Below are positions 11,222 to 22,458 of a stretch of 64,000 nucleotides of DNA, one piece after another. Within the stretch, counting starts at the first letter, position 1, and every line of letters starts with the position of its first letter. Under the pieces are notes generated by a model. That model had not been told where the DNA came from. It did not search any database and saw nothing but the letters and a program-made list of their open reading frames with translations. This DNA comes from Ottelia alismoides (Eukaryota; Streptophyta; Magnoliopsida; Alismatales; Hydrocharitaceae): contig JAZKJV010009775.1 in the NCBI GenBank assembly GCA_037367405.1, forward strand, positions 1,079,631 to 1,143,630, read 5' to 3'. The translations under genes and the position numbers were made by a program.

Positions 11222-13863
11222 TGATGGATATGGCTAAATCCTTAAGAACATCACAAATGTGTGAGGATCGCATTGTATGTGATTGGGAGCGACTAGTCGT
11301 ACTAATTGCTTGGTGCAGCGGAAATTAAAATTTTTCATGTGACGAAACCACATGATCCAAGAACACTTCTCAGATAATTTCATCTAAACCACAAACAAGT
11401 AATAAGATTACCTCTTGATGCGTGACCACGATCGAGTCTCTAAACGAAGTGACCTCCTGTCTCAAGTCTGATCCGATGGAGGATACGCTTGCGAGTGTGT
11501 TGATGAAACATGTGCTCCTCACAATCCATGTTTATAATCCAAGCGGTGAATCTATTGACCTCGACACACGAGATTTGACGTCTTCTTCACAGTGAGGCAC
11601 GCGGAAGGAGATGGAGATTCACGAGCAATCTAACCGACAACATAACGACGACGCTGTGGCGATGGAGACTCTCTCTAGGGCATCCATGGTGGACGGCCAT
11701 GAGAGAGGAAGAAAGATGGCATGTAGAGAGAGAGAGAGCCTTGTATTTATCATTAGCATATGAAGAGCAAGGGGTGCCCTTCTATTTATAATATTTTGGG
11801 ATCCATGGATCTCAATCCATGGACAACACGAATCCAACGACGCTCATTGATTTGTGTTTCTTTTAATGGCCAAGATCTTTGTTGGTAAAAAACCAACAAC
11901 AATTAATTTAATTTATATTAAATAAATATTGATAAATCAATATAATTTAATGCCAAAATAAATCAATCAAATATGGAGATAATGGGAGAGAGAGAGTTCC
12001 TCCTTCCATATAAATTGAGTGGACGGCCACCCTTTCCTAATAGGAAGTGGTGGTCGTCCCTTCCTTCCAATATGGAAAGGACATCGCCAATGTAATCTCC
12101 TTAGATTACATTATTCCACGTATCTCCAATTTTACAACAACAATTGTTTTAAATTATTCTACAAAAATAATTCATAATTATTTTGTGAATATTACAATCT
12201 TGCAATTGAAAATTTGTGAATCACATTCACAACTCAAAATAAAATGTGAATTACATTTTCAATTTAATGTCCAATGTGAATCCAATTCACATCACCATTT
12301 AGTTAACAAATGTAAATTACAAATAACTCCCTCTTATATATTATAAAACACATTTATAATATATGATTAATATGATAGTACTATCCACATTATTCATATC
12401 CATGATAATAAAATCACAATTAATCATCTTGGATCTCTTATTCTCATATACTCAAAAAATAAGAATCACATTCACATTATTTACATCTTTGATTATTAAA
12501 TCACAATTAATTATCTTTGATAACTCTCTTTATAATATGAATCAAATCCATATTATTCATGATAATTAAATCACATTTAATTATCAATTTTCTCAATGTC
12601 CGGATATATAATATCAATAATGAAATTATCCTGAACTCTTTTAAGGATAATGCGCTTTCTCCGCGGATACTTGGAGATAAGAACATGGTGATTGTATTGT
12701 TCCACGTATAGTGACTTGGATATTAAGATCACATCTTAAATCCAGATCTCGGGCCTCCCATAGGTGCTTGATTAAATCAAGACTGCAAATCTAATATTCG
12801 CTTTGCATCTGAATAACTTTAGATCAATGCCCAACATCTGGACCAAGATTAGATTACTTCTCTACTGAGAGAGAGTCACTAAAATCCAGACCTGTTAAAT
12901 CACTCTCTAGGAATGGCAGCGTCATGATTATACAACTGTTTATGTCACATCGCCCTCAGGTATTCCTAATACCTGTACATCATGCATACAGGAAGACCCA
13001 TAATAATCCCGAAGTATAAGATCAATTTTACACTGTCTACTTAAAGGATTTATAATTAAGTTTTTCATTCGATCATTTGGAGTTGGTATCAATCATATAA
13101 TTTCCAAAAGCATATATCATACCTAGGCGTTGATCATATACTTTCCAAAAGCATATATCAAACCTTACGAATTCAGTCAAGCTTCCAAAGCGAGACGACC
13201 GCACGTAGAATTTGATTCTTCCCAATATCTCATGAGTGAGCTCATGTCTTCCAGTTCAGTAAATGAACCTGTATGATTCCTTTGAGAGATCGTATTACTC
13301 ATATGCCCTTATATACACACAAGCGTGCCGGTGTATAGACCTTGATTAGATCATTAACCTATTGGTCTGCCAAATGTACATACTCAGACATATAGTAACA
13401 CATCTGTCTCTGGTCAGAGGATGAGTGCCTATATCGTGACAGTATATGACATAGGACTTTGGTTATCTCGATCTCGTTAAGTCAACTCTTTGACCTAACT
13501 TATCTAACACCTCTGAATCTCTATTCCTATGCAGAGGACCTGCATCAAGAGGATAGTTAGATATCAACCTTTAGAAAAAGGATTGCCATCTCCTTCTTAG
13601 GTTGGAAATCCTCTCTTAATAATCATTTGGCGGTGCTTGATGAATCCTCAATCTAACTCTTTAGATATTCATCATAGCACCAGCCTCTATGATTCCATAA
13701 TTGAATCAACAGATGTATGATCATCAAGATGGCCATGGTAGATAACCCTAATTATAAAAGGGACCTATTATGCAAATTGGTTATTCTTTATTTCAGATCA
13801 GGGAATGATATTTGCAATAACATTTATTTCATAATGGTTTGTCGTGGACTCGCATGTCCAACA
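11222..13863 (-). mobile_element. C2 5' LTR (2,642 bp)
   Basis: On the minus strand it runs from TGTTGGACATGCG at 13863 to ATATCCATCA at 11222, so it has the canonical TG..CA ends. The end opposite the PBS matches C1. The LTR is long for copia. Its interior holds an AT-rich stretch at about 12120-12600 with repeated words AATCACA, TTCACAT and ATTAATTAT, but no ORF with recognisable content. A TATA box sits at 11782-11790. Confidence 0.82.
11782..11790 (-). promoter_or_regulatory. Probable TATA box of C2 LTR
   Basis: The minus strand reads TATAAATAG followed by a G/C-richer segment. With initiation about 30 bases downstream, U3 would be about 2.1 kb and R plus U5 about 0.5 kb, a plausible LTR division. 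Confidence 0.65.
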
Positions 13864-14310
13864 CATTCTCTCTCTACTCGATTGTGGACCCAACAAGACA
13901 TGACCTTAGAAGGAAATACCCCCCTCCTTGAGGAAAGAGTATCTAGATGATGAACTAATGGGAGTGTGCTATTGGGATGGGCGTTTTGTTCTCTTCTTTA
14001 AGTAGGAAGAGCTAACACAATTCACACACGGTACAAATTAAAATCAATGTTGATAGAGTTAGTAATATGGATAAGTGGATCTGAGTTGCTGCTGAGTTGA
14101 ACCTAAATAAGGATTTGTAATACTTGAGGACTGTTGAGATTAAAATCCTAATCCTAGTTAAGGTTCTAAAAAAAATGCTTGTTTTAGGCTCAACCGAGCT
14201 CTTTCCTTTGTCTGTTCTCATGAATTATTTTAGGAAAACAAATTCATTCTAACTTTCTTTCATTTCTCCTTATTTTTCAAATAAGTGTTAGCCAAGGTAC
14301 TAGCATGTTT

Positions 14311-14322
14311 AAGTATAGGGGG
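14311..14322 (+). other. G2 polypurine tract
   Basis: AAGTATAGGGGG is identical to the core of the G6 tract. The LTR TG that follows is at 14327 rather than immediately adjacent, because four bases (TTCA) intervene. Confidence 0.8.
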
Positions 14323-14326
14323 TTCA

Positions 14327-15770
14327 TGAGCACATGATTCATTAACACTTATGTCGCATTTTGTCTTAAAATCCTTAACAAATGCATGTAAATATTCATT
14401 AATTTTCATTTCTTATCAAAACATCATTCATAAATAAAAATGTATTTTTATGCATCAAAAACATGTAAATAAATAAAGAATCAAAAGAAAGAAAATAAAA
14501 GAGAGGTGACTGTAAATATGTATATATGTATAGTGTGACTAATAAATATATATAACTGAAGGATATATTTATATAACCTAACCCTCGAGACCAACTCAGA
14601 ATGGATTGGTCAACAAATAAATAAGTAAGGGGATAAAGAAGAAAATCACAAAAAGAAGTATGCACTCTATACATTATTCATTATTTACTCAATAATTATT
14701 AATTTATTTTTATATATTTTCACCAAACTCTTCGCCTATTTATTTCTAAAAATGTATATAAAAATAAATCCTAAAAAATTCCAACCTGTATATATGTCAA
14801 GAAATCCAACTTTCAAATTGTCAATTTCTCAACTTCTGAAAATCAAAACATCATATGAACTCTAATTTCTCTCTACTTACCTTTAAAGTTAATAAAATAA
14901 TATTGTATAATTAATGAAGGATATTTCACTAAAATCAGAGTCTACTTGCAAAAAATCCGCTTTTAGACCTAATGACAATTGCGTTTCTAAGCTATTTATT
15001 TTATTCAGAACATGCTATTTATAATTTTAGTGATTCTATAATTTTTATAATATTTTTGACCTCATAGATGATGTATAATTATTTCAAATTTTTTTGATAA
15101 TATTTAATATTTTAAATAAATAAAAAACTTTGATTTATAGATGAATTTGAACTACCTCACATATACATGTATTTTTTATTTACAACTAAATAAAATTATT
15201 AGAATTCAGGAAAAATCACATAACTCTTTTTAACTATTCTATTAATTAATAAAATACAAAAATAATGTGTTATTTATGAAATTATCGAACTAAAAATCAA
15301 AATCATGTTTATCAAGCATACTATATAATTATTTATTAATATTATATTTTTATTTCAATAAATATTTATTATTTAAAAAATAAATTTTACAATAAATAAG
15401 TATATTTAATTATTTATATTTATTATTCATTATTTACTAATTAATTTACTAGTAATTTATCATTCCAGCCTACTTGGTGCTGACACGTGTCAGCACCTGG
15501 GGCTTTTTCCTCAAGAAGTAGTAGTTGGAAGTATTCCAACCACTCAACTTCTCCCATTTACTCTCACGCCACCTTTCACCAAAACTTCCATCTTCAACCT
15601 CCATCCTAATTTCCTAACATCCAAGACTAACGCCTGCCTTGGATTCCTACCAAACTCCCGCCATCTTCCCTATTTATTGATCAAAACTTTGTTCATTCAA
15701 AACAACTTTCCTTCACCAGAATTAAACTAGATGACTACCCTCCTTCCTCACATCTCTCCACCCGCCTACC
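14327..15770 (+). mobile_element. G2 3' LTR, truncated
   Basis: It starts TGAGCACATGATTC. A segment at about 14580-14625 (GAGACCAACTCAGAATGG, then GGATTGGTC) is shared with the G5 LTR near 43300 and, inverted, with the G3 LTR near 18110, so it belongs to the same broad LTR family. The central part (14700-15450) is strongly AT-rich. A perfect 22-bp palindrome with a G-box lies at 15476-15497, and CTATTTATT at 15670 is a candidate TATA box. The 3' end is missing. Confidence 0.72.
15476..15497. repeat. 22-bp perfect palindrome centred on a G-box
   Basis: The left half is GGTGCTGACAC and the right half is its exact reverse complement. CACGTG (15484-15489) lies at the centre. Similar but imperfect versions occur in both G6 LTRs (about 54700 and 63195). 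G-boxes are bound by bZIP and bHLH factors in plants; a role here is inference. Confidence 0.9.
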
Positions 15771-18376
15771 AGAACTCACATGTGTGAACACGTGCCTGGT
15801 AGGGACCAAAACATAAATCACAAAAATCCCATGGGCTGACTTGCAGTTTATCCAGAAATATTATAACTACAATAAAATGTTTATGGACCTAACCGAAACA
15901 ACAAGAAACACATGGCGTCCTCTGCAAAATGACCACGCCTCATGTGCACCTGTCACGTGAGGTGACGTGGACGGGGACCCAGATGTAATAATGGATAGTT
16001 CAGGGAGCATGTTGTAAATTTTACAAAAAATAATTAAACTGCAGATAAATGATTCAATATTAAACAGAATATACAAAAGGAATGAGGGTTACATTGCAAA
16101 AAACCCGGGAGCAGGCAATCGGACGGCAGGGCGCCTCCCACTTGCCACGTGTCGACACGAGGGCTCGCGAAGACGATTCGGTATGGATGGCCAAGATTAT
16201 ATGATCCCCTGCATATCTGACGGTGCTGAGCGGGGCTTGATCATACGACAACTGGTAGATCTGGGTAGTGGAGAATAATCTGATGACAGAGAAGCTATCG
16301 GGAAGAACGGGGAAGAACGTCGGCGAGCCGAGCTTCCCCACCCCCGATCCTCCTCCTCCGTAGCTCTTGAAGGCCCCAAAATTGTTACGGGTGTTCTTGA
16401 CGAGGTCCTCTAGTGCCTTGAAGCAACAAAAGTCATCGGCGTGCACCGGTGTTCTCGTACTGAGGCGGCGAAGCTAGGGGATCCAGGCTCCTCCGCTGAG
16501 CTCCAAAACCTGCTCCAGGTGCGAGGATAAGCACGAGACCTACAAAAAAAGGGTGAAGGGGTCGAGGTCAAACTGCCTCGACCCCGCAGTAGGGTGGAAT
16601 GGGCGGGTGGAGCGTCTGCGATGGTCGACGTTGGCCGGCAGAACTCGAAGCTTAGCAGGACTTAGATCGAGAGGAAATCGTAATGTTTTTAGATGAACTC
16701 GATGATAGAGACACGTACGGATCAACTACGGATATCCTAAGGGCTTAAAGGAACGCACAGAAAGAAGAAAAACCATCGAGGTGGCGCCAGTGACTAGCTT
16801 TGGCAACCCTACTCCGACAAGCTGGATCGGCTCGATTTGGCACCCTCGCGGCCTCCCGAAGAACGCAATCGATTCCTGCTGTCACCAGGAAGATTATCGA
16901 GCGTGTAGGTCTAGGTTGGACGGTGGAAGAGTGATCAAAAGTCAAAGGAAACCCAGGGGGTAGGTTTTATGCATGTTGACGAGCAGCTCCCAAGAACGAT
17001 GCTTATCTCTCGATGCAGCGATACAATCTCAAAGAAAAGAGGCTAGCATGAATCCTCGATGCAAGGGGAGATAAAGTCAAGAAGGGGGCAGGTAGATTTG
17101 ATGAAATACCAAACCTACGAAATCTGTGAATCGGAGCAAAAACCAATGTCTGACATAGATCAGACCTCGATTAGAGAGTTTACCGAGGTCAACCAACGGA
17201 ATGATCTGGTTGGTCCACGTGGACCAACCAGAAAATTCCTTGCAAAAATGCTTTGTAAATTAGATTAAAAGTTATAAACGATTCAATTAATTTTTGGTGA
17301 AAAATGGAAAATATTTATTATTTTCTAAAGTATTTTATTATGATTTTTATTTAGTTTATAGAGGTTTAAAATTATAAGTTCCCTTTTTAAGGGCTATATA
17401 GGTATATTTATATATATTTTTTAATATTTTATTTTTATTTGTATATTTAATTTTATTAATTTTGTTTATTATTTTATAAATTTATAACTTAATTTTATAC
17501 AGTTAAATATGTATTTCTTATTTTTCTAATGTATCATGTACAATTAGATAAATATAAGTATAAATTGTATAGGTATACTTCTTGGTATTATACCTATGTA
17601 TTTCATACAAGTATTTTCTTTTTATGTTTTATTTAGTGTTTTATTCTTATTTTAATAGGTAGATATATTACAAATAATATTTACAAAATTATAAAAATAC
17701 AAAATTACAAAAATAATGAATAATAAATAGAATGAATATTTTAATCAGTATAGTTATACAACAAGAGTCTAAAACTCAAATTTCAAACCGTAACTCCAAA
17801 AAATTCGAAATCACCTTCATTAAATAGCTTATTAAAAGTTATCTACAATTAATAGGCTTTTGATACATTTCGAGTTTTTTTAGAGATACAGGTCTGGGAA
17901 GTTGGGATTTTGGATTCTTATTGGGATCATAACTTTTTATCTGTACATTATTTTTACGTGAAATCAATTTTGTATTTTTTTATTTAATTATCTACAATTT
18001 TATATACAAAGTTTCTTTATTTGAAGTAGAAAAAGTGGAACCAAAAATAGGTCCCAAAAATGAATGAAAATGAATAAAATAAAATGTTTTTTATTGGTTT
18101 TGTGGCCCTTATCTCCCCCTACTTTATTCCTTGTCGACCTAGTCATCGACATGTCTAGGTCTCGGGGTTTTGGGTCATAAAATATTTGCAACATGTTATT
18201 CTTTTTCTTTTTTTTTATTTATTCTATAATTTTGGCAGTAAAAATAGTGTTTGATACGTTATTTACACGCTACTGCATGAATACTAAAATGCCTAAATTA
18301 AGGGTATTTACACGCATTTACTATGGTTCTTAAGGCCAAAATGATAGAATAAAGATGATGAAACAAAGATTCATCA
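15771..18376 (-). mobile_element. G3 3' LTR, lacking its 3' end
   Basis: Read on the minus strand from 18376, it starts TGATGAATCTTTG right after the PPT. An 18090-18200 segment, inverted, matches the G5 LTR around 43280-43350 (ATTTTATGACCC, GGAATAAAGTAGGGG). Near 15900-15990 it shows the TGCAAAATG..CACG words also seen in the G4 LTR near 23970. The terminal part is missing where it meets G2 at about 15770, a border I could place only approximately. ORFs at 16060-16446, 16197-16379 and 16540-16945 are in GC-rich LTR DNA and show no domain. Confidence 0.72.
17205..17232. repeat. 28-bp perfect palindrome centred on CACGTG
   Basis: The left half is TCTGGTTGGTCCAC and the right half is its exact reverse complement, so the whole is self-complementary with no spacer. 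It lies in the G3 LTR on the minus strand and could form a cruciform or bind a dimeric factor at the central G-box. Confidence 0.92.
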
Positions 18377-18390
18377 TCCCCCTATGCCTT
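18377..18390 (-). other. G3 polypurine tract
   Basis: On the minus strand AAGGCATAGGGGGA directly precedes the LTR start TGATGAATC. It differs from the common AAGTATAGGGGG at two positions. Confidence 0.8.
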
Positions 18391-19519
18391 TGCTAGTCCC
18401 TAGCAAACACTTATGCAATAAGTGCATAAAAAGAAAAACAAAGAAAAGAAAAAGAAGCAAATGGATTTAATTTAATGCTCAAACTTGCCTTCACGAAATC
18501 AAAGTTTGGAGCTTAAGTCGGACCTTTCAAATTTTAGTGTGGGCGGAACCTTAATGGGAATCAAATTTGAAATCCAACATCCTTCGAGAACCCCAAAACT
18601 CTGCTCAAGTCTCCTCAATAGCCAGGTCAGAAATATTTCAACTCATATGCTCACAAATAAATTTTTTAAAACAACATGTTTTACAAAGTTTGAAAATATC
18701 TAACAAAATGTTTTCCAAATAGTTTTCAAAATATTTTACAAAAGGATTTTCAAACTATTTTTCAACATTTTGCAAAAAAATATTTTCACCTGATTTATTA
18801 ACCAAAAAATACAAAAAAGAATTTGAGGAATAATAACATCATTTTATTAAAATTTTTAATGAATTTAATTAGTATACTTAGCCATATAATAAAAATACAA
18901 AAGTATGAGTTATGGCTAAAGTATATACGCAGTATATATGACCCCCCTATACTTAGCTTCAGCTATGTCCTCATAGATCAGAGATAAAAAGAGAAGACAT
19001 AACTTGTACAGAGTATAAGAAAATCTAAAGAATAAATGAATGAATAAATAAATAAATGAGATGTTGATCGTCCCCCTATACTTAGGATCAAATAATCCTA
19101 AGTATAGCAGATTGTACACAGAGTAAGGAGGGTCAAGGGTGGGAATGAACATATCGTACTCATACTGTCTCCTCCTATACTTCGGTGAGATATCCCTAAG
19201 TATAGAAAAGAAGAGGAGACAATGGAGAGGATCGAAGAATGAAAGAACTCAGGGTGCCCACCCCCATATACATAGGACAAAGTACGTCCTAAGTAAAGAA
19301 GACCGACAAAAAGGGGCGACACCTTTTTGGTAGAAAAATATAATTGAAAAGGAAAAGAAGAAAAGAAGAAAAGAAGAAAAGAGATGAAGATGGAGGAAGA
19401 ACAACTCGGGATGTACATCCCCCCTACACTTAGGATAAAGTGCATCCTAAGTGTAGCAATGATGAAGGGGATGACATCTTAGTGTAGAATAAGAGAGGAA
19501 AGAAAGAAAAGAAGAAAAA
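18391..19519 (-). other. G3 3' untranslated region
   Basis: This lies between the integrase stop at 19520 and the PPT. It contains no ORF with family features. It holds the longest array of PPT-bearing stem-loops in the window (18941-19456), with purine-rich linkers such as AAAAGAAGAAAAG at about 19340-19385. The part next to the PPT contains an inverted TTGAGGAGACTTGAG-like block (about 18600) that resembles blocks in G4 and G6. Confidence 0.75.
18941..19456 (-). repeat. Array of five PPT-bearing stem-loops (G3)
   Basis: Stem-loops lie at about 18943-19020, 19072-19107, 19172-19205, 19262-19298 and 19418-19456. On the plus strand each begins CCCCCTATACTTAG or a variant and ends with the complementary CTAAGTATAG type arm. 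Read in element sense, each 3' arm is CCTAAGTATAG followed by a G run, which is the polypurine-tract word. The loops are 4-11 bases except in the first, longer structure, which also pairs TATGTC with GACATA. Spacing is irregular (about 65-150 bases). Paired changes (GGAT/ATCC, GGAC/GTCC) keep the stems complementary. Confidence 0.85.
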
Positions 19520-20852
19520 TCATTCAAAAATGTTTTGGTCTGCTTTGTCTTCTACTGCCACTTCGGAAATATCATCTTCATCCTTATATATCACTTGAAT
19601 AGAGTCAGTGATAAAGATAAACGTATCATGTTCAAGGTAAGGCTTCAGAAGTTGTCCATTGACTACAAATGGTTATGCGTCAGCTGACAAACTACATATC
19701 AATACGCTTCCATTGTCACGCACATGCCTTACTATGAACGACCCAGTCCATTTACTTTTCAATTTCCCTGGAAAGATCTTTAATTTCGCATCAAACAACC
19801 ACACCTTCTAACCCGGATGAAGGACTTGCGGTAGATATGCTTGTCATGCCATATTTTGACCTTCTCCTTGTACATCAAGCTGTTATCGTATGCATAGTCT
19901 CTGAATTCCAATAATATGTTCATATCCACTTTTCGGATCTTCTCGACTTTCTCAGAATCCAAATTATAAATGATGATGGCCCATAAAGATTTGTGAATCA
20001 ACTCAATGGGCAGATGACATGGCTTTCCATACAGAAGGCAGTAGGGAGACATTCCCGAGGGTGACTTGTACGCGGTTCTGTAAGCCCAAAGAACTGAATC
20101 AAGCAGCTGAGACTCGTTCTTGCTATCCGTACGCACAATCTATTATAATTGTCTTGATCTCCCTGTTTGAGCACTCAGCTAAGCCATAAAATTGAGGGTG
20201 TAAGGTGAAGCAACACGATGTTCGGCGCAGAATTCTTGAGTTAGCTTTTTCACCTCTCTGTTTAAGAAATGACTACCCTCGTTAGATATTAGAATCTTGG
20301 GAATCCTGAACTGTGCAATGATTTGGTCTCTCAAAAATTGACAGACAGTTCGACTGTCGGCGGTTCAGGTGGGAATAGCCACCACCTAGTGACTCACATA
20401 GTCGACAACAAGCAGAATGTATTCATAGCCCTGCTGTTGGGAAATGGGTCCATAAAGGCGATGCCCCACGCGTCGAAGATGTCTGATATCTGAATGAATT
20501 CCAAAGGCATCGTGTCTCTCATTCATATGGTTCCACCCATCTTCTGACAGTCAGTGCAGTACTTGACATAATCTTTTGCATCTTTGAATAATGTAGGCCA
20601 CCAAAGACCACTCTGAAGAACTTTTGTTGTCGTTCATCTGCTTGAATGATGTCCTCCGTAGTCTTGATCATGGCACAAGGCGAGGACACTTGGAACTTCC
20701 TCCTTGGGAATGCACCTCCTCCAGATACAGTCTGCCACCTCACGAAATAGATATGGATCCTCCCACAGGTAGAAATAGATTTTAGACAAGAATTTGTCTA
20801 TTTTCATCTTCGACCAATCCTGTGGGATTCTCTTGGTCACTAGATAATTCAC
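19520..20852 (-). pseudogene. G3 integrase (broken)
   Basis: On the minus strand the N-terminus MNYLVTKRIPQDWSKMKIDK leads into the zinc finger (CHDQDYGGHH). The core starts around DPFPNS, where the preceding GIDFMG is altered. The second catalytic Asp is replaced by Asn (LISNEGSHF). The Glu region is interrupted by a stop (FMA followed by a stop where NGMAEVSN is expected). The C-terminal domain is recognisable (KLKSKWTGSFIV), and the last codons NIFE end with TGA at 19520-19522. There are several frameshifts. No active enzyme is possible. Confidence 0.85.
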
Positions 20853-21023
20853 AATATCCGCTTACCAAGGGAGCGAGGTGACTGATAGAATTGCCTCGTC
20901 TGGAAAGGTCTCTATAATTGGTTGCAAGCTCAGCTCAGGATATTCTGGTTCAGGAAGTCTAGATAAATGGTCGGCCACCACATTCTAGACCTCAGGTTTA
21001 TCTCTGATTTCAAGGTCAAATTC

Positions 21024-21431
21024 CTAGAGTAGAAGGATCCACCGGATAAGACGTGGTTTGGCGTCCTTCTTCTGTTTTATATACTGGATGGCCGAATGGT
21101 GAGTGTAGATGATCACTTTGGATCCGAAGAGATAGGATATGAACTTTTCCAAGGCAAAGACTACTGCTAGCAGCTCCTTTTCGGTGACTGTGTAATTTTG
21201 CAGGGCTTCATCGAGCGTTCGAAAAGTGTAGTGAATTGCATATGGTACATTATCTTTCCTCTGTCCGAGCACATCACCAAAGGCATAATCTGACACATCG
21301 GTCATTATCTCAAAAGACTGAGTCCAAATTGGTGGCTTGAAGACAGGGGCGTGAGTGATAAGTTCTTTCAAGTGATTGAAGGGGAGGAGCACATGATCAT
21401 CCACAATGAAATCATTCTCCTTGCCGAGCAA
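21024..21431 (-). pseudogene. G3 RNase H (broken, catalytic Asp lost)
   Basis: The minus-strand frame carries [10 protein letters not shown] (first Asp), TEKELLAVV (Glu) and IYTHHSAI, where the second catalytic Asp of TDH is changed to His. Stops follow at the end of RWILLL, and the tether with DKPEV and VADHLSRLPEP continues at 20853-21023. The 170 bases up to the integrase start thus belong to the same polyprotein. The frame is continuous with RT except for a TAG at 21432-21434. Confidence 0.87.
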
Positions 21432-22458
21432 CTAGTTCAATAGTTTGGCCAATTTACTAAAATCTTTGACTAATCGTTGGTAAAAGCCGACATGGCCTAA
21501 GAATGACCTGACTTGCTTGACTATTTTAGGTGGCTCAAGTTTAGAAATCACCTCCACCTTGGTTGGGTCAACCTCCATGCCACGTTTAGAAACAACGTGA
21601 CCCAGCACAATTCCTTCGGTCAACATGAACTTGCTCTTTTCCCACGAGAGCACCAAATTTACTTTGCAGCACCTTCGTAAGACTTGGTCTAAATAATCCA
21701 GGCATTGATCGAAGGATTCCCCATAGACTGAAAAATCATCCATAAAGACCTCAAGAAAATTGCCCACGATATCAGCAAAGACTACGAGCATACACCTTTG
21801 AAATGTGGCTGGGGCATTGCAAAGCCCTAATATCATCCATCTGAAGGAATATGTACCAAAAGGACAGATGAGAGTGGTATTCTCTTGGTCTTCAGGAGCG
21901 ATAGCAACCTGATTGTACCCAGAGTATCCATCCAAGAAGCAGAAGTATTCCTTCGTGGCCAATCTCTCCAGAATCTGGTCGATGAAAGATAAAGGAATGT
22001 GGTCCTTCTTGGTGGCGAGATTAAGTCTTCTATAATCTACACACACTTGCCAAGAAGTGGGTACTCTGATCGCGATCTCCTCTCTTTTGTCGTTCTTTAC
22101 AATGGTGATCCCTGATTTCTTTGGCACCATATGCAGAGGGCTCACCAATTTGCTGTCGGAGATGGGACCATTTCTTAATTTCTTTCATAACAACCTCCTG
22201 CGGAATAGGATTGAGTCATCTCTGAAGTTCTCGAGAGGGTTTGCAATCTTCCTCCAAGAAAATGCGATGCAAGCATAAGGATGGAATTATCCCATGGAGA
22301 TCTGAAGTTCTCCAGCCTATTGCCTTGCGGTTACGTTCAACAATCTCCAACAGGCGAGATTTTTGGTCTGCGGTCAGATGAGCATTGATATTGACCGCAT
22401 ACATGTTAGTTTCTCTCTTAAGAAAGGCATATTTAATATTTGAGGGCAAAGGTTTCAA
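21432..22458 (-). pseudogene. G3 reverse transcriptase (broken)
   Basis: The minus strand encodes the N-terminal LKPLPSNIKYAFL and GWRTSDLHGI segments (22216-22458), then after a frameshift SPLHMVPKKSG, VCVDYRRLNLATKKDH, FCFLDGYSGYNQV (first catalytic Asp), FMDDFSVYG (the YxDD box with Phe) and LSWEKSKFM. Compared with G4 the order and spacing are complete. The stop at the end (LLN then TAG then LLGKEN) separates it from RNase H. RT copies element RNA into DNA inside the particle. Confidence 0.88.

Larger units (their letters stand above)
7017..13863 (-). mobile_element. C2: truncated Ty1/copia element
   Basis: On the minus strand the order is 5' LTR (13863 to 11222), tRNA-iMet primer site, leader, gag, protease region, integrase and RT. 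This is the copia order, with integrase before RT. The element breaks off inside RT at about 7017, where the truncated G1 LTR begins. RNase H and the 3' LTR are therefore missing. The right end is intact and sits in the 3' UTR of gypsy G2. CATTC (13864-13868) would be one copy of the target duplication. All coding parts are heavily decayed. Confidence 0.83.
13864..15770 (+). mobile_element. G2: gypsy element, 3' tail and partial 3' LTR
   Basis: Right after the copia LTR end come sequences also found in the 3' UTR of G6 (GACCTTAGAAGGAAATACC at about 13901 and 61961), then a PPT and an LTR on the plus strand. No coding part of G2 remains in the window. Its left part is cut by C2. On the right it runs into the oppositely oriented LTR of G3 near 15770; the exact border is uncertain by a few hundred bases. 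Confidence 0.78.

Noticed and set aside
1..13863. C1 and C2 as the two LTRs of one copia element enclosing 399-11221
   Set aside because: Both LTR pieces have the same (minus) orientation, but 399-7016 is gypsy DNA beginning in mid-RT exactly at the C1 edge. C2 breaks off in RT at 7017. Two separate copia insertions plus a deletion fit better.
399..15770. G1 and G2 as one gypsy element split by C2
   Set aside because: G1 already has its own PPT and 3' LTR, and the G2 LTR starts with a different sequence, so they are different elements.
18941..19456. CRISPR array or MITE cluster
   Set aside because: Units are not direct repeats with spacers, have no terminal repeats or target duplications, and sit at a fixed place in plant retrotransposons.
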